DNA of 34,398 nucleotides from Acidimicrobiaceae bacterium (lineage in GTDB: Bacteria > Actinomycetota > Acidimicrobiia > Acidimicrobiales > RAAP-2): positions 35,536-69,933 of the forward strand of contig PLKM01000040.1 in the NCBI GenBank assembly GCA_003141095.1, given 5' to 3'. Positions 19,131-28,544 of this stretch are shown piece after piece. The translations under genes and the position numbers were made by a program. The notes under the pieces are model-generated. The model was not told the DNA's origin. It worked only from the letters and a program-made list of their open reading frames with translations, and ran no database searches. Each line of letters opens with the position of its first letter. Within the stretch, counting starts at the first letter, position 1.

Positions 19131-19669
19131 GACGGCGCCAGCAGTTGCTGCAGGATTCGAAGATCGGCGCGCATCACGTCCACCACGCTAGAGCCGCCTC
19201 GCAGCGCCGCTGCGGGGTGGTACGTGGCGAGGCCCTTCGCATCGCCCAGTTGACAGACCCTGCCGTGCGTGCGGCCCACCCCTTCGACGTAGCCGAAGAC
19301 CGCGCGTGCCGCGGTGTTGCCGAGCGCCAATACCACCCGAGGCGCGCAGTCATCGAGTTGCTGGAGCAACCACGGCCGGCACGCCGCCAGCTCCTCGCGC
19401 TTCGGCGTTCGATTGGCCGGTGGCCGGCACTTCACGACGTTGGTCACGAAACACTGCGCGCGCTCGACGCCGACTTCGTGGAGCAGTTCGAAGAGCAGCC
19501 GGCCGCTTCGACCAATGAACGGCTCACCCCCTTCGTCCTCGTCACGCCCCGGAGCTTCGCCGACCACCATGAGCGAGGCCCTTCGAGGTCCCGAGCCAAT
19601 CACCACCCGCTGACGGCTCTTCGACAAGTCACAACGGATGCAGACGCGCAGTTCGTCGAGGTCCAACAC
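19127..19669 (-). CDS. family 4 uracil-DNA glycosylase (4Fe-4S)
   Basis: Removes uracil from DNA to start base-excision repair. The 180-residue protein carries the four iron-sulfur ligands Cys10, Cys13, Cys81 and Cys97 at family 4 spacing, the catalytic motif [20 protein letters not shown] (37-56), [10 protein letters not shown] and the TYHPAA His motif. The start is GTG 19669, three bases after the alr stop; the next codon, TTG, is an alternative. A DNA-repair gene between alr and tsaE is not part of the classic actinobacterial order as I know it. Confidence 0.93.
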   Translation of the reverse strand: MLDLDELRVCIRCDLSKSRQRVVIGSGPRRASLMVVGEAPGRDEDEGGEPFIGRSGRLLFELLHEVGVERAQCFVTNVVKCRPPANRTPKREELAACRPWLLQQLDDCAPRVVLALGNTAARAVFGYVEGVGRTHGRVCQLGDAKGLATYHPAAALRGGSSVVDVMRADLRILQQLLAPS

Positions 19670-19672
19670 GAC

Positions 19673-20824
19673 TCAGGCCACGAGAACGCGCGGCACTCGA
19701 GCTCCGATGCCGCAGAGAATCTCCCAGGTGATGGTCTCGCCGCGGCGAGCCCACTCTTCGCCGGTTATCCCTTCGCCACCCTGGCGTCCGAGCAAGACAA
19801 CGTCGTCGCCCAGCGCCACGTCGTCGTCGCCACAGTCAATGACCAGTTGATCCATGGTGACGGTGCCCGCGAGCGGGTAGCGCTTCTCGTTGATCAGCAC
19901 CTCGGCCCCGGCGTCAAAGAGTCGACGGGGATACCCGTCGGCGTAACCAAAGGGAACGGTCACGACGGTCGCGCTGCGCTCGAGGGCCCGGCGCCGTCCG
20001 TAACTCGGACGCTCGCCCGCTGCCAAGCGACGCACCGCCACCACTTGGGCGTGCAGGCTCAGGGCCGGTTCGAGTGTGAGGCCCCTCGCTTCGAGTTCGC
20101 CCGACAGCCAGCCTTCGGGTAGGTAGCCGTACAGGGCCAGACCCACCCGCGCCATGGTCCTTCGGGCATCGGGGTACGCGAGGGCCCCGGCGCTGTTGGC
20201 AAGGTGCACAACACGCGGCGCCACGCCGCGGCGCTTCAGATGATCCAACACGTCGTCAAAGAGCTCGATCTGACCGCGGGTGAAGGCGCGGTCCTCGCCA
20301 CTGGAACCGTCGGCGACGCTGAAGTGGGTGTAGACGCCCTCCAGGTCAATGGTGTTCGATGCCACCAGGACGTCAACCACTTCATCCACCGACGAGGGGT
20401 CGACACCCATTCGGTGCATGCCCGTATCGATCTTTAGGTGCACGCGGTGGATGCCACCGAGCTTCTCCGCAGCCGAAACGGCCGCCGTGGCGCCTTCGAG
20501 CGAACCCACCGTCAGCGTGAGCGAGTGAGTCAGGGCGTCGAGAATCGTGTCTGGTGGAATCTCGGCGAGCAGGAGAATCGGTGCGGAGACGCCGCTTCCT
20601 CGAAGCTCGATGCCCTCGTCGACGATCGCCACCGCGAGCGAGTCGGCTCCGCCCGCGAGTACCGCCTTCGCGGTGAGTTGGGCCCCGTGACCGTAGCCGT
20701 TCGCCTTCACCACCGCGCAGAGCAAGGTGTCGCCCAGCAGGGTCTTTACGGCTCGCACGTTGTGCGCTATCGCCGAGGCCGAGATCTCCGCCCACGCGGG
20801 ACGACGAACTCCCTCAACGGGCAC
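19673..20824 (-). CDS. alr: alanine racemase
   Basis: PLP enzyme converting L- to D-alanine for peptidoglycan. The 383-residue protein has the PLP lysine in AVVKANGYGHG (Lys40), HLKIDTGMHRMGV, THFSVADG, the HLANSAGAL and ARVGLALYG segments, and the catalytic Tyr of the second domain in PSYGRRRAL. I chose GTG 20824 with GAGGA at good spacing; it overlaps acpS by 11 bases and gives the usual start, RPAWAEISASAIAHN, near residue 7. The frame is open 54 codons further upstream, inside acpS, without a sensible start. Confidence 0.95.
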   Translation of the reverse strand: MPVEGVRRPAWAEISASAIAHNVRAVKTLLGDTLLCAVVKANGYGHGAQLTAKAVLAGGADSLAVAIVDEGIELRGSGVSAPILLLAEIPPDTILDALTHSLTLTVGSLEGATAAVSAAEKLGGIHRVHLKIDTGMHRMGVDPSSVDEVVDVLVASNTIDLEGVYTHFSVADGSSGEDRAFTRGQIELFDDVLDHLKRRGVAPRVVHLANSAGALAYPDARRTMARVGLALYGYLPEGWLSGELEARGLTLEPALSLHAQVVAVRRLAAGERPSYGRRRALERSATVVTVPFGYADGYPRRLFDAGAEVLINEKRYPLAGTVTMDQLVIDCGDDDVALGDDVVLLGRQGGEGITGEEWARRGETITWEILCGIGARVPRVLVA

Positions 20825-21200
20825 GGCGGTCCTCGCTGGAAGTTGCGACCACGAACGCGGCAGCGGTCTGTTGGGTGTGCGACAGTGACAGGTGAAGCTC
20901 GCCGACCCCCCGGCGAGCGGCGAGCTCTTGGGCCGCGCCGTGCAGCCGCACCGATGGAGCACCACTCGCCTCGCGATGGATCTCAATGCTGCGCCACGGC
21001 GCCGCGCCGATGCCCGACTCCAGCGTCTTCAGCACCGCCTCCTTCGCGGCGAAGCGTGCCGCCAGACGCTCGGGGCGCGAGTTCGCGTCACTGCGCTCTT
21101 GATCGGTGAAGAGGCGCGTCAACAAAGCCGGATGGCGCTCGAGCGCGAGGGCGAAACGAGCGACGTCCACGATGTCCACCCCGATCCCCACGGTCGCCAC
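20814..21200 (-). CDS. acpS: holo-[acyl-carrier-protein] synthase
   Basis: Transfers 4'-phosphopantetheine from CoA to acyl carrier protein. The 128-residue protein has the magnesium-binding GVDIVDVARF (Asp9) and RFAAKEAVLK (Glu54), then LHLSLSHTQQTAAAFV. The start is GTG 21200, whose G is the last base of the glmS TAG, so the two are translationally coupled; it overlaps alr by 11 bases. Confidence 0.94.
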   Translation of the reverse strand: MATVGIGVDIVDVARFALALERHPALLTRLFTDQERSDANSRPERLAARFAAKEAVLKTLESGIGAAPWRSIEIHREASGAPSVRLHGAAQELAARRGVGELHLSLSHTQQTAAAFVVATSSEDRRAR

Positions 21201-23041
21201 TACTCGACCGTCACTGTCTTGGCGAGGTTGCGGGGACGATCGACGTTGCGGCCAAGGCCCCGCGCCATGGCGTAGGCGAAGAGCTGCAGCGGCACGATGT
21301 CCACCATTGGCGTGAAAAGGGGTTCAGTCGCGGGCACGCGCAGCACGTAGTCGGCGACCGAGTCAATGAGTTCGTCGTCGTCAGTCGCGACCGCCACGAC
21401 GGTCGCGCCGCGGGCCTTCACTTCAGCGAGATTGGACAAGATCTTCTCGTGCATCGCGGGATTGGTCGCCACCGCGACCACCACCACGCCGGGTTCAATC
21501 AACGCTAACGGACCGTGCTTCAACTCGCCCGCGGGATACCCCTCGGCGTGCAGGTAGGTGAGCTCCTTCAGCTTCAGCGCGCCCTCCAGCGCCGTGGGGA
21601 ATCCCACGTGTCGGCCGAGGAAGAAGAAATCGTGCGCGCCGAGCAGCTCCTTGGCCACTTTTTCGACGTGCGCTCGCCGACTGAGCGCGGTCGCCACCTG
21701 ACCGCTCACCGCGTTCAAGCCCAGGAACAGCGCATTGACGTCCGCGGGCGCCAGGGTGTTCCGCAACTGCGCGAGGCGCAGGGCCAAGAGCTCGAGGGCC
21801 GCCACCTGGGCGACGAAGGCCTTGGTCGACGCCACCGACACTTCGAGCCCGGCGCGGGTGTAAATCACCGCGTCGGCTTCTCGCGCCAGCGAGGAATCGA
21901 CAATATTGGAGATGGCGACGACGTGCGCGCCGCGGCGCTGGGCCTCGCGAGTCGCCTGGATGGTGTCGATGGTTTCGCCACTCTGGGAGACGCCGATGAC
22001 CAGCGTGCCAATCTCCACGATGGGATCGCGGTAGCGATACTCGCTGGAAATGTCCACGTCGACGCTCAGACGAGCCCATCGTTCGATGGCGTACTTCGCA
22101 ACCAGTGAGGCGTGGTGCGAGGTGCCCGCCGCCACGAGCACGACCCGCTTCACGTCACGCAACTCCTCATCGCTGATACGCAGTTCGTCAAAGACGATGT
22201 TGCCGTTTCGACGACGACGGTCGAGCAGCGTGGCGCGAATGGCGTCGGGCTGCTCGTTGATCTCCTTGGTCATGAAGTCGTCGTTGCCACCCTTCTCGGC
22301 GGTCTCGAGGTCCCAGTCGATCTGCAGTTGGCGCAAGCGAACCGGGGCTCCCTCGAGGTCTATGGCGCGAAAGCCCTCAGGACCGAGGCGAACGATCTCG
22401 TCGTCGTTCACCGCGTAGAAGGCGGTCGCGCGATCGAGAATCGCGGGAACGTCACTGGCGAGGTACGTCACACCCGGCGCGGTTCCCACGACCAGGGGCG
22501 AGATCCGCCGGGCGGCGACGATGACGTCGGGTTCGGTCGCGTCCATGGCCGCGAGTGCGAAGGCACCGCGAACCATGAGCAGGCTCTGTCGGACGGCTTC
22601 CATGAGTTCGAGGCCCTGGCCGCGAAACTGTTCGATGAGGTGCGCGAGTACCTCGGAGTCGGTGACCGACCTGAAGATGTGTCCACGCGATTCAAGCTGC
22701 TCTCGCAGTTCCATGTGATTCTCGATGATGCCGTTGTGAATAATGGCGATGTTCCCCGAGCAGTCGAGGTGCGGGTGGGCGTTGATGGCCTCAGGGGCAC
22801 CGTGTGTCGCCCAACGGGTGTGGCCTATGCCCGAACTGAACCCGGTGGGCGCCGACTCGCACTCGTGTCGAAGAGCGGCCACCGACTCGGTGCCAGCGGC
22901 GGTTCGAGCGCGCCAGGTCTGGCCTTGGCGTACGAGGGCGACACCCGCCGAGTCGTAACCGCGGTACTCCAGTCGCTGGAGGCCTTCGAGCAATATCTCA
23001 AGCGTGTCGGAGGATCCAACGACCCCGATGATGCCGCACAT
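21200..23041 (-). CDS. glmS: glutamine-fructose-6-phosphate aminotransferase (isomerising)
   Basis: Makes glucosamine-6-phosphate from fructose-6-phosphate and glutamine, the first step to UDP-GlcNAc. The 613-residue length is normal. Cys2 of MCGIIGVVG is the glutaminase nucleophile; LEYRGYDSAGVAL and GHTRWATHG belong to the same domain. Two SIS sugar-isomerase domains follow (GTSHHASL, SQSGETIDT, STKAFVAQ), and the protein ends NLAKTVTVE as the family does. It lies 47 bases after glmM. No room exists for a glmS ribozyme. Confidence 0.97.
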   Translation of the reverse strand: MCGIIGVVGSSDTLEILLEGLQRLEYRGYDSAGVALVRQGQTWRARTAAGTESVAALRHECESAPTGFSSGIGHTRWATHGAPEAINAHPHLDCSGNIAIIHNGIIENHMELREQLESRGHIFRSVTDSEVLAHLIEQFRGQGLELMEAVRQSLLMVRGAFALAAMDATEPDVIVAARRISPLVVGTAPGVTYLASDVPAILDRATAFYAVNDDEIVRLGPEGFRAIDLEGAPVRLRQLQIDWDLETAEKGGNDDFMTKEINEQPDAIRATLLDRRRRNGNIVFDELRISDEELRDVKRVVLVAAGTSHHASLVAKYAIERWARLSVDVDISSEYRYRDPIVEIGTLVIGVSQSGETIDTIQATREAQRRGAHVVAISNIVDSSLAREADAVIYTRAGLEVSVASTKAFVAQVAALELLALRLAQLRNTLAPADVNALFLGLNAVSGQVATALSRRAHVEKVAKELLGAHDFFFLGRHVGFPTALEGALKLKELTYLHAEGYPAGELKHGPLALIEPGVVVVAVATNPAMHEKILSNLAEVKARGATVVAVATDDDELIDSVADYVLRVPATEPLFTPMVDIVPLQLFAYAMARGLGRNVDRPRNLAKTVTVE

Positions 23042-23088
23042 GAAGGCCAGCCTACTCGTGGCGGTTTAAACGCCTTAAGCGTCGGCGC

Positions 23089-24390
23089 CTACGCGGAGAA
23101 ATGCGATCTCATGCGTGTGGAGAACTCGGCGACGAACGCACCGTCGAGTGCCTCGACCATGACGCGTACCACCGGCTCGGTGCCCGACGGTCGCACGATC
23201 AGTCGCACGTCGTCGTCGGCGATGCCAAATAACGCGCGCAGCTCGCTGAAGATCGCGAGGACCGCGTCGTCGTCGTAGACGCTCTCCTTGACGTTGATGA
23301 GCGCCTGGGGCACTCGGAGCCACGCGGCCCTGGCTTGTTCGGCGAGGGGACCCCGGCGCACCACGAGGTCGGCGAGGATGAGGCCCGTCAAGAGCCCGTC
23401 ACCGGTGGGCGCGAGGTGGCGAAAGATCAGGTGACCCGACTGTTCCCCACCGAAGGGCCACGAATTCTCCTCCAGCGCCATGAGGACGTTGCGGTCACCC
23501 ACGTCGGTCTCCACAATGGCGATGCCCCGAGCCGACAGGGCACGACGCAGCCCGAGGTTGCTCATTGACGTGACGACCAGTCCGCCTCCGAGTTGGTGCC
23601 GTTCGGCGAAATCGAGAGCGAAGAGAATCATCAGGTCGTCGCCGTCACGCACGTGACCTTCCGCGTCCACCGCGATTAGACGATCCGCATCGCCGTCGAA
23701 GGCGAGACCGAGGTCGGCCCCCAGTTCGAGGACCTTCGCCGTGAGATCCTCGATGTGCGTTGAACCACACTCCTCGTTGATGTTGCGCCCGGTCGGCTTA
23801 TCGTGCAGCGTCGTAATGCGCGCACCGGTCTCTTCAAAGAGTTCGTGGGCCACGTGCGATGCGGCGCCGTTCGCGCAGTCGAGCACGATGTGCAGCGACG
23901 AGATGTCCCCGGGGACCAGTTTGCGAAGGTGCGCCGCGTAGTCGTGTTCGGCCTCCTCGTCTATGGCGACGTCGCCGAACCCATCGCTGGGTGCAGGGGG
24001 GGCTGCGTTGAGGGCCTCGGCGACCGCCTTCTCGGTGGCGTGATCGAGTTTCGTGCCACCCAGGCCGAGAACTTTCAGTCCGTTGTCGTAGTAAGGATTG
24101 TGCGACGCCGACACCACGACGCCCACGCCATTGCGTTGTTGGGCAATCACCGCGACGCCGGGCGTCGTGAAGCAACCCAGGTTGATCGCGACGGCGCCGC
24201 CGGCGCTCAGCCCGGCGAGGACCGCGGCGGCCAGTGGGGGCGAACTCTCTCGAGTGTCGTACCCGACGAACACCGGGACCGAGAACACGTTCGCCACCGC
24301 GCGACCCAACCGGTAGGCCAGGTCTACGGTGATCTGCTCGTACGCTCGTCCGCGAATGCCGTCCGTGCCAAAGCGCACGGGCTCGACCAT
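23089..24390 (-). CDS. glmM: phosphoglucosamine mutase
   Basis: Converts glucosamine-6-phosphate to glucosamine-1-phosphate. The 433-residue protein has FGTDGIRGRAYEQIT, the phosphoserine loop SASHNPYYDNGLK (Ser96), the metal-binding DGDADR, the sugar-specificity loop GEQSGHLIF, and RPSGTEPVVRVMVEA for phosphate binding. The ATG shares its A with the rpsI stop (TAATG, 24388-24392). With glmS it places two consecutive UDP-GlcNAc steps directly behind rplM-rpsI, as in other actinobacteria. Confidence 0.97.
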   Translation of the reverse strand: MVEPVRFGTDGIRGRAYEQITVDLAYRLGRAVANVFSVPVFVGYDTRESSPPLAAAVLAGLSAGGAVAINLGCFTTPGVAVIAQQRNGVGVVVSASHNPYYDNGLKVLGLGGTKLDHATEKAVAEALNAAPPAPSDGFGDVAIDEEAEHDYAAHLRKLVPGDISSLHIVLDCANGAASHVAHELFEETGARITTLHDKPTGRNINEECGSTHIEDLTAKVLELGADLGLAFDGDADRLIAVDAEGHVRDGDDLMILFALDFAERHQLGGGLVVTSMSNLGLRRALSARGIAIVETDVGDRNVLMALEENSWPFGGEQSGHLIFRHLAPTGDGLLTGLILADLVVRRGPLAEQARAAWLRVPQALINVKESVYDDDAVLAIFSELRALFGIADDDVRLIVRPSGTEPVVRVMVEALDGAFVAEFSTRMRSHFSA

Positions 24391-24782
24391 TAGCGCTTCG
24401 AGTACTGAGGAGCCTTACGCGCCTTCTTGAGACCGTACTTCTTGGTCTCCTTCTTGCGCGAGTCGCGAGTCAAGAGCCCGGCCTTCTTCAACGAAGGACG
24501 GACGTTCTCGTCAATCTCGAGCAGCGATCGTGCGATACCCAAGCGCAGCGCGCCGGCTTGACCCGCTACGCCGCCGCCCTCGATGGTGGCGTCGATGTCG
24601 TAGGTCTGCTGCGCGTCGATGAGACGCAACGGCTCCATCACCATCTGGCGGTGAGTGGCCGAGGTGAAGTAGTTGTCGAAGGCGCGCGAGTTGATCGTGA
24701 TCGTTCCGGTACCGGGACGAAGACGTACGCGAGCAACCGCTTCCTTGCGGCGACCAGTTGTTTGAGTAAGTGGGCTAGACAC
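24390..24782 (-). CDS. rpsI: 30S ribosomal protein S9
   Basis: A 130-residue ribosomal protein with [17 protein letters not shown] near the start and the basic tail ending [17 protein letters not shown] that reaches the P-site tRNA. The start is GTG 24782 with AGGAG eight to nine bases upstream. It lies 14 bases behind rplM and overlaps glmM by one. Confidence 0.97.
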   Translation of the reverse strand: MSSPLTQTTGRRKEAVARVRLRPGTGTITINSRAFDNYFTSATHRQMVMEPLRLIDAQQTYDIDATIEGGGVAGQAGALRLGIARSLLEIDENVRPSLKKAGLLTRDSRKKETKKYGLKKARKAPQYSKR

Positions 24783-24796
24783 GGACTGTTCTCCTC

Positions 24797-25243
24797 TTAA
24801 CCGCGGCGGATTGCCGAGGTGTCGTACTTCGTAGGCTGCTGCGCGGCGTGCGGGTGCTCGGCACCGGCGTACACGAAGAGCTTGCTCATCTGCGCGCGAC
24901 CCAAACGGTTCTTGGGAACCATCCCCTTCACGGCGTCAAAGACGAGCTTCTCAGGATCGTTCTGAAGAAGCGAGGCCCACGACGTCGAGCGGAGGCCGCC
25001 CGGGTAACCCGAGTGGTGGTACTGGAAGTTCTGCGCCGCCTTGTTGGCGGTCACCACGATCTTGTCGGCGTTGATGATGACGACAAAGTCACCGGTGTCA
25101 ACGTGCGGGGCGAAGTACGTGCGGTGCTTACCGCGCAGCAGCGAAGCGGCAACGGTCGCGACGCGGCCGAGCACGAGGCCTTCGGCGTCGATGACACGCC
25201 ACTCGCGCGTTATCTCATGAACCTTTGGTGAATAGGTGCGCAC
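24797..25243 (-). CDS. rplM: 50S ribosomal protein L13
   Basis: A 148-residue ribosomal protein. I chose GTG 25243, which gives the usual actinobacterial start (M)[14 protein letters not shown] and has AAGGAAG upstream; a GTG at 25276 would add 11 unusual residues. Seen: [28 protein letters not shown] and the [13 protein letters not shown] segment. It precedes rpsI by 14 bases. Confidence 0.97.
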   Translation of the reverse strand: MRTYSPKVHEITREWRVIDAEGLVLGRVATVAASLLRGKHRTYFAPHVDTGDFVVIINADKIVVTANKAAQNFQYHHSGYPGGLRSTSWASLLQNDPEKLVFDAVKGMVPKNRLGRAQMSKLFVYAGAEHPHAAQQPTKYDTSAIRRG

Positions 25244-25282
25244 AATTCTTCCTTCAGCGATCTTTAGGACAGTCACCGCGAT

Positions 25283-25300
25283 GGGACTCCCAAGGGACTC
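25283..25300. repeat. short direct repeat GGGACTC x2
   Basis: GGGACTC occurs at 25283-25289 and 25294-25300, eleven bases apart, in the 58-base gap between truA and rplM. The role is unknown; it may be chance. Confidence 0.3.
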
Positions 25301-25301
25301 T

Positions 25302-26171
25302 CTACCTTACAAAACCCGAGGGCCCGCCAGCAAATTCATCGAATCCGACCCCGATCAGGCTGAGACCCCCAGCAGGAGCCGGCGGGGGCAAATGGTCCCG
25401 TTTAAGGCTCTCCAGGCGCTGTTTTACGGCATTCTGAGGGAGCCGGCGCTGTCCTATGGCGACCATGGTGGAGGTGAGACAGCGCACCATGTTGTGACAG
25501 AACGACGTGGCTCGAATCGTGAGCCGCACCGCGGGGGCGTTGTTGGGACTCATCCCCCACTCGTCCTCCAACCTCTCCCAGCGCGCGCCGATGACGTGGC
25601 GAAGCAGGGGCTCGCCGGGTTCTGAGTTCGTGGGCCGTCGACAGAACGCCCGAAAATCGTGGGTACCAATGATGTCGGCGCAGGCCCCGTTCATGGCCGT
25701 GAGGTCTAACGGGCCCTCCACCGACCACGACCACGAGGCGTTGACCTCCAGGGCGGGCGGCGTCGCTTCCAAGAGAAGGTAGCGGTACTCGCGCCACGTC
25801 GCGGAGAAACGGGCGTGGAACTCGTCACTGACCGGGTCGGCTCGGATCACGCGGATCCGGCCACGAAGCTGCTTGTTGAGCGACCGCATCAGCCGTTCGC
25901 GATCAGGACCGCGGTTCGTCGCGAAGAGCTGCACCGGAAGGTCCACGTGCACGACCTGGGCGAACGCGTGCACGCCGGTGTCCGTGCGACCAGCGCCCAC
26001 GACCAGGGGCTCTTCGCTCATGTGAAGGGTGCTCGCCAAGGTCTCGCGAAGCAGTCCGACGACCGTCGTGAACTCAGGCTGGAACGCAAAGCCGGTGAAA
26101 CCGTTGCCGTCGTAGGCAAGGTCCAGTCGCCACCGTTGGGTGGTGACTACCGGTTGCTCAAACGAACTCAA
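25302..26171 (-). CDS. truA: tRNA pseudouridine(38-40) synthase TruA
   Basis: Isomerises uridines 38-40 of tRNA anticodon stems. The 289-residue protein has [19 protein letters not shown] at the start and the catalytic Asp in [17 protein letters not shown], then [16 protein letters not shown], and [18 protein letters not shown] near the end. The start is uncertain: TTG 26171 is the nearest one before the conserved region, overlapping rplQ by 14 bases, but its ribosome site is weak; GTG 26195 and TTG 26210 lie further inside rplQ. Confidence 0.93.
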   Translation of the reverse strand: MSSFEQPVVTTQRWRLDLAYDGNGFTGFAFQPEFTTVVGLLRETLASTLHMSEEPLVVGAGRTDTGVHAFAQVVHVDLPVQLFATNRGPDRERLMRSLNKQLRGRIRVIRADPVSDEFHARFSATWREYRYLLLEATPPALEVNASWSWSVEGPLDLTAMNGACADIIGTHDFRAFCRRPTNSEPGEPLLRHVIGARWERLEDEWGMSPNNAPAVRLTIRATSFCHNMVRCLTSTMVAIGQRRLPQNAVKQRLESLKRDHLPPPAPAGGLSLIGVGFDEFAGGPSGFVR

Positions 26172-26520
26172 TACGCGCCATCGGGGCGTTGTCACCCTGA
26201 CGCGGCCCAAGCTTCAAGATGCGCGTGTAGCCACCCGGGCGCTCGGTGTAACGAGGAGCAATCTCAGTGAAAAGCTTATGCGTCATGTCCTTGTCGCGAA
26301 TGAAGGCCACAACGCGACGCTGGGCGTGCACCGAGCCCTCGGGCGAGTTCTTTGCCGCCGTCACGACCTTCTCGACGATCGGGCGCAACGCCTTCGCCTT
26401 CGCTTCAGTGGTGACGATTGCCTCGGCCGCGATCATGGAGGCGACGAGGTTGCCCATCATCGCCTTCTGGTGAGCGCTGTCGCCACCAAATCGCTTGCCC
26501 TTCGTGGGTGTCCCGCGCAT
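26158..26520 (-). CDS. rplQ: 50S ribosomal protein L17
   Basis: A 120-residue ribosomal protein starting MRGTPTKGKRFGGDSAHQKA and ending [12 protein letters not shown]. It lies two bases behind rpoA, the standard rpoA-rplQ order, and overlaps truA. Confidence 0.97.
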   Translation of the reverse strand: MRGTPTKGKRFGGDSAHQKAMMGNLVASMIAAEAIVTTEAKAKALRPIVEKVVTAAKNSPEGSVHAQRRVVAFIRDKDMTHKLFTEIAPRYTERPGGYTRILKLGPRQGDNAPMARIEFV

Positions 26521-26522
26521 GC

Positions 26523-27464
26523 TTAGTCCTCTATCCGCAGTGAAAGACCGCGCTCTTCGAGACGGTCGTTGACGTCCTTCAGCGACGTGGCGCCGAAGTT
26601 GGTGATCGAGGTCAGGTCGCGCTCGGTGGCGTTTACGAGCTGCGCGATGGTGTTGATGCCAGCGCGCTTCAGGCAGTTGCGTGAACGCTCAGTCAGACCC
26701 AGCTCCTCGATTCGAATGTCCAGCTCGCTCGCGGCGGCCTGAGCCGTGCCCACGTCGCCCAGTTCAAGCGAAGGAGCTTCCTCGTCGAAGTTCCCGATCA
26801 GCTCTACCAGTGCGCCGAGGGTCTTGCCCGACGAAGCGAGTGCCTCGCGTGGGCTGATCGAACCATCGGTCTCGATGTCGATCACCAGGCGGTCGAAGTC
26901 CTTGGACTGCTCGACACGCACCGGCTCGATCTCGAAGCTCACGCGACGCACTGGGGTGAAGATCGCGTCCAGGGGGATCACGCCGATGGTCGAGGAACCC
27001 TTGTTCCCCTCGGCGCCGACGTAGCCCTTGCCGCGCTCGACGGTCAACTCGAAGGTCAGTGCACTCTTGGGGTTCGTCAGGTAGGCGAGGTGAAGATCAC
27101 TGTTCAGGATCTCGACGTCGGCGGTCGTTGACAGGTCCGCGGCGGTCACTGGACCCTCGCCTCTCTTGTCAAGGCGAAGCATGACGGGCTCGTCGCTGTG
27201 AACGACGAGCAGGAGGTCCTTCAGGTTCAGGCAGATGTCCTGCACGTCTTCCTTCACGCCTTCGATGACGCCGAACTCGTGCAGGACGGCGTCAAACTTG
27301 ACGCGCGTCGCCGCGGCGCCGGGAATCGACGACAGCAGGGTCCGACGCAGGGAGTTGCCGAGTGTGTGACCAAAGCCGGGGTCGAGCGGCCCGATGCCGA
27401 ACGACTGACGATTGTTGATCTCGTCGCCGAGGGCTTCGATGGTGGGTCGTTGGATAATCAACAT
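26523..27464 (-). CDS. rpoA: RNA polymerase alpha subunit
   Basis: A 313-residue alpha subunit that dimerises to seed core RNA polymerase and binds upstream promoter DNA and activators. The N-terminal domain includes GFGHTLGNSLRRTLLSSIPGAA; the C-terminal domain includes LTERSRNCLKRAGINTI, whose Arg matches E. coli Arg265 used for DNA contacts, and TSITNFGATSLKDVNDRLEERG. ATG 27464 has AAGGAG five bases upstream. Confidence 0.98.
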   Translation of the reverse strand: MLIIQRPTIEALGDEINNRQSFGIGPLDPGFGHTLGNSLRRTLLSSIPGAAATRVKFDAVLHEFGVIEGVKEDVQDICLNLKDLLLVVHSDEPVMLRLDKRGEGPVTAADLSTTADVEILNSDLHLAYLTNPKSALTFELTVERGKGYVGAEGNKGSSTIGVIPLDAIFTPVRRVSFEIEPVRVEQSKDFDRLVIDIETDGSISPREALASSGKTLGALVELIGNFDEEAPSLELGDVGTAQAAASELDIRIEELGLTERSRNCLKRAGINTIAQLVNATERDLTSITNFGATSLKDVNDRLEERGLSLRIED

Positions 27465-27495
27465 AGGGACTCCTTAAGATCTTTGAAAGTGACGT

Positions 27496-28140
27496 TTACT
27501 TCGAGTACAACTCAACGATGAGCTGCTCGTGGATCGATTCGTCGATCTGCTCACGCTGGGGCACGACACGCACGGTGACGTTGAATCCGTTTTCGCTGGT
27601 CTCGAGCCAGCCCGGGACGTTGCGGTCCAGGACGTCGAGGTTGCGCTTGACGTTGAAGTTCTCGCGCGTCACACTCTTCAGGCCAATGACCTCGCCGGGA
27701 CGGACGCGGTACGAGGGGATGGTCACGCGCTTGCCGTTGATGGTGACGTGGCCGTGGCGGACGAACTGGCGGGCCTGAGCGCGCGAGGCGCCCCAACCGG
27801 CGCGGTACGCGACGTTGTCGAGCCGCAACTCCAGGAACTGGAGCAGGTTCGTACCGGTCATGCCGGGACGGCGGCTCGCCTCTTCATAGAGGTTGCGGAA
27901 CTGCTTCTCCAACAGACCGTAAATACGACGGGCCTTCTGCTTCTCACGAAGCTGGGTCAAGTACTCCGAGCCCTGGCGCTGGCGGTCGCGGCCGTGCATG
28001 CCCGGCGGGAAGGCGCGCTTCTGGCGGTCCGAGTTCTCCGAGACGGGGCACTTCATGGTGAAGCAGCGCTCACCCTTGAGGTACAACTTGGTGCGCTCAC
28101 GACGACAGAGTCGGCAAACGGGTCCTGTATAACGAGCCAT
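27496..28140 (-). CDS. rpsD: 30S ribosomal protein S4, zinc-binding form
   Basis: A 214-residue primary 16S rRNA-binding protein. I chose ATG 28140 (MARYTGPVCRLCRRE) with AAGGAAG upstream. Cys9, Cys12, Cys26 and Cys31 form an intact N-terminal zinc motif; the mycobacterial S4 I know lacks these cysteines. The S4 RNA-binding domain follows (FVRHGHVTINGKRVTIPSYRVRPGE). Confidence 0.97.
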   Translation of the reverse strand: MARYTGPVCRLCRRERTKLYLKGERCFTMKCPVSENSDRQKRAFPPGMHGRDRQRQGSEYLTQLREKQKARRIYGLLEKQFRNLYEEASRRPGMTGTNLLQFLELRLDNVAYRAGWGASRAQARQFVRHGHVTINGKRVTIPSYRVRPGEVIGLKSVTRENFNVKRNLDVLDRNVPGWLETSENGFNVTVRVVPQREQIDESIHEQLIVELYSK

Positions 28141-28148
28141 GATCTTCC

Positions 28149-28544
28149 TTAGCCTCGACGACGCTTTTTGGGGCGGCATCCGTTGTGGGGTAGCGGGGTG
28201 ACATCCTTGATCGCCACCACTTCAATGCCGGCGGCGGCGATTGAACGAATCGCAGTCTCGCGACCTGAGCCGGGACCGCGCACGAGCACGTCGACCTTCT
28301 TGACGCCGTGCTCCATTGCTGCACGGGCGCACTTCTCCGCGGCCAACTGCGCAGCGTAGGGAGTCGACTTGCGTGAGCCCTTGAAGCCCACCTGACCCGA
28401 CGACGCCCACGACAAGACGTTGCCTTCGGGGTCGGTGATTGACACGATGGTGTTGTTGAACGAACTCTTGATGTGCGCAACACCGAATGCGATGTTCTTG
28501 CGTTCCTTCTTGCGACCCTTTCGAGCCGTGGTCGGCTTAGCCAT
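28149..28544 (-). CDS. rpsK: 30S ribosomal protein S11
   Basis: A 131-residue platform protein of the 30S subunit with [35 protein letters not shown] and the ending [16 protein letters not shown]. The ATG shares its A with the rpsM TAA (TAATG), and rpsD follows after eight bases. Confidence 0.98.
   Translation of the reverse strand: MAKPTTARKGRKKERKNIAFGVAHIKSSFNNTIVSITDPEGNVLSWASSGQVGFKGSRKSTPYAAQLAAEKCARAAMEHGVKKVDVLVRGPGSGRETAIRSIAAAGIEVVAIKDVTPLPHNGCRPKKRRRG

Noticed and set aside
20825..20986. N-terminal extension of Alr by 54 codons
   Set aside because: It lies inside acpS and is not protein-like, and a good GTG with GAGGA upstream exists at 20824.
23042..23088. Possible glmS ribozyme upstream of glmS
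   Set aside because: Only 47 bases separate glmM from glmS, too short for the ribozyme core, and no matching pairing is seen; the known ribozymes are mainly from Firmicutes.
22112..23278. Long plus-strand open frame across glmS and glmM
   Set aside because: It is antisense to two well-supported genes and crosses their junction, and the composition is that of a shadow frame.
25244..25301. L13 leader RNA regulating rplM-rpsI
   Set aside because: The known L13 leader is from Firmicutes and I could not find its conserved stems in the 58-base gap.
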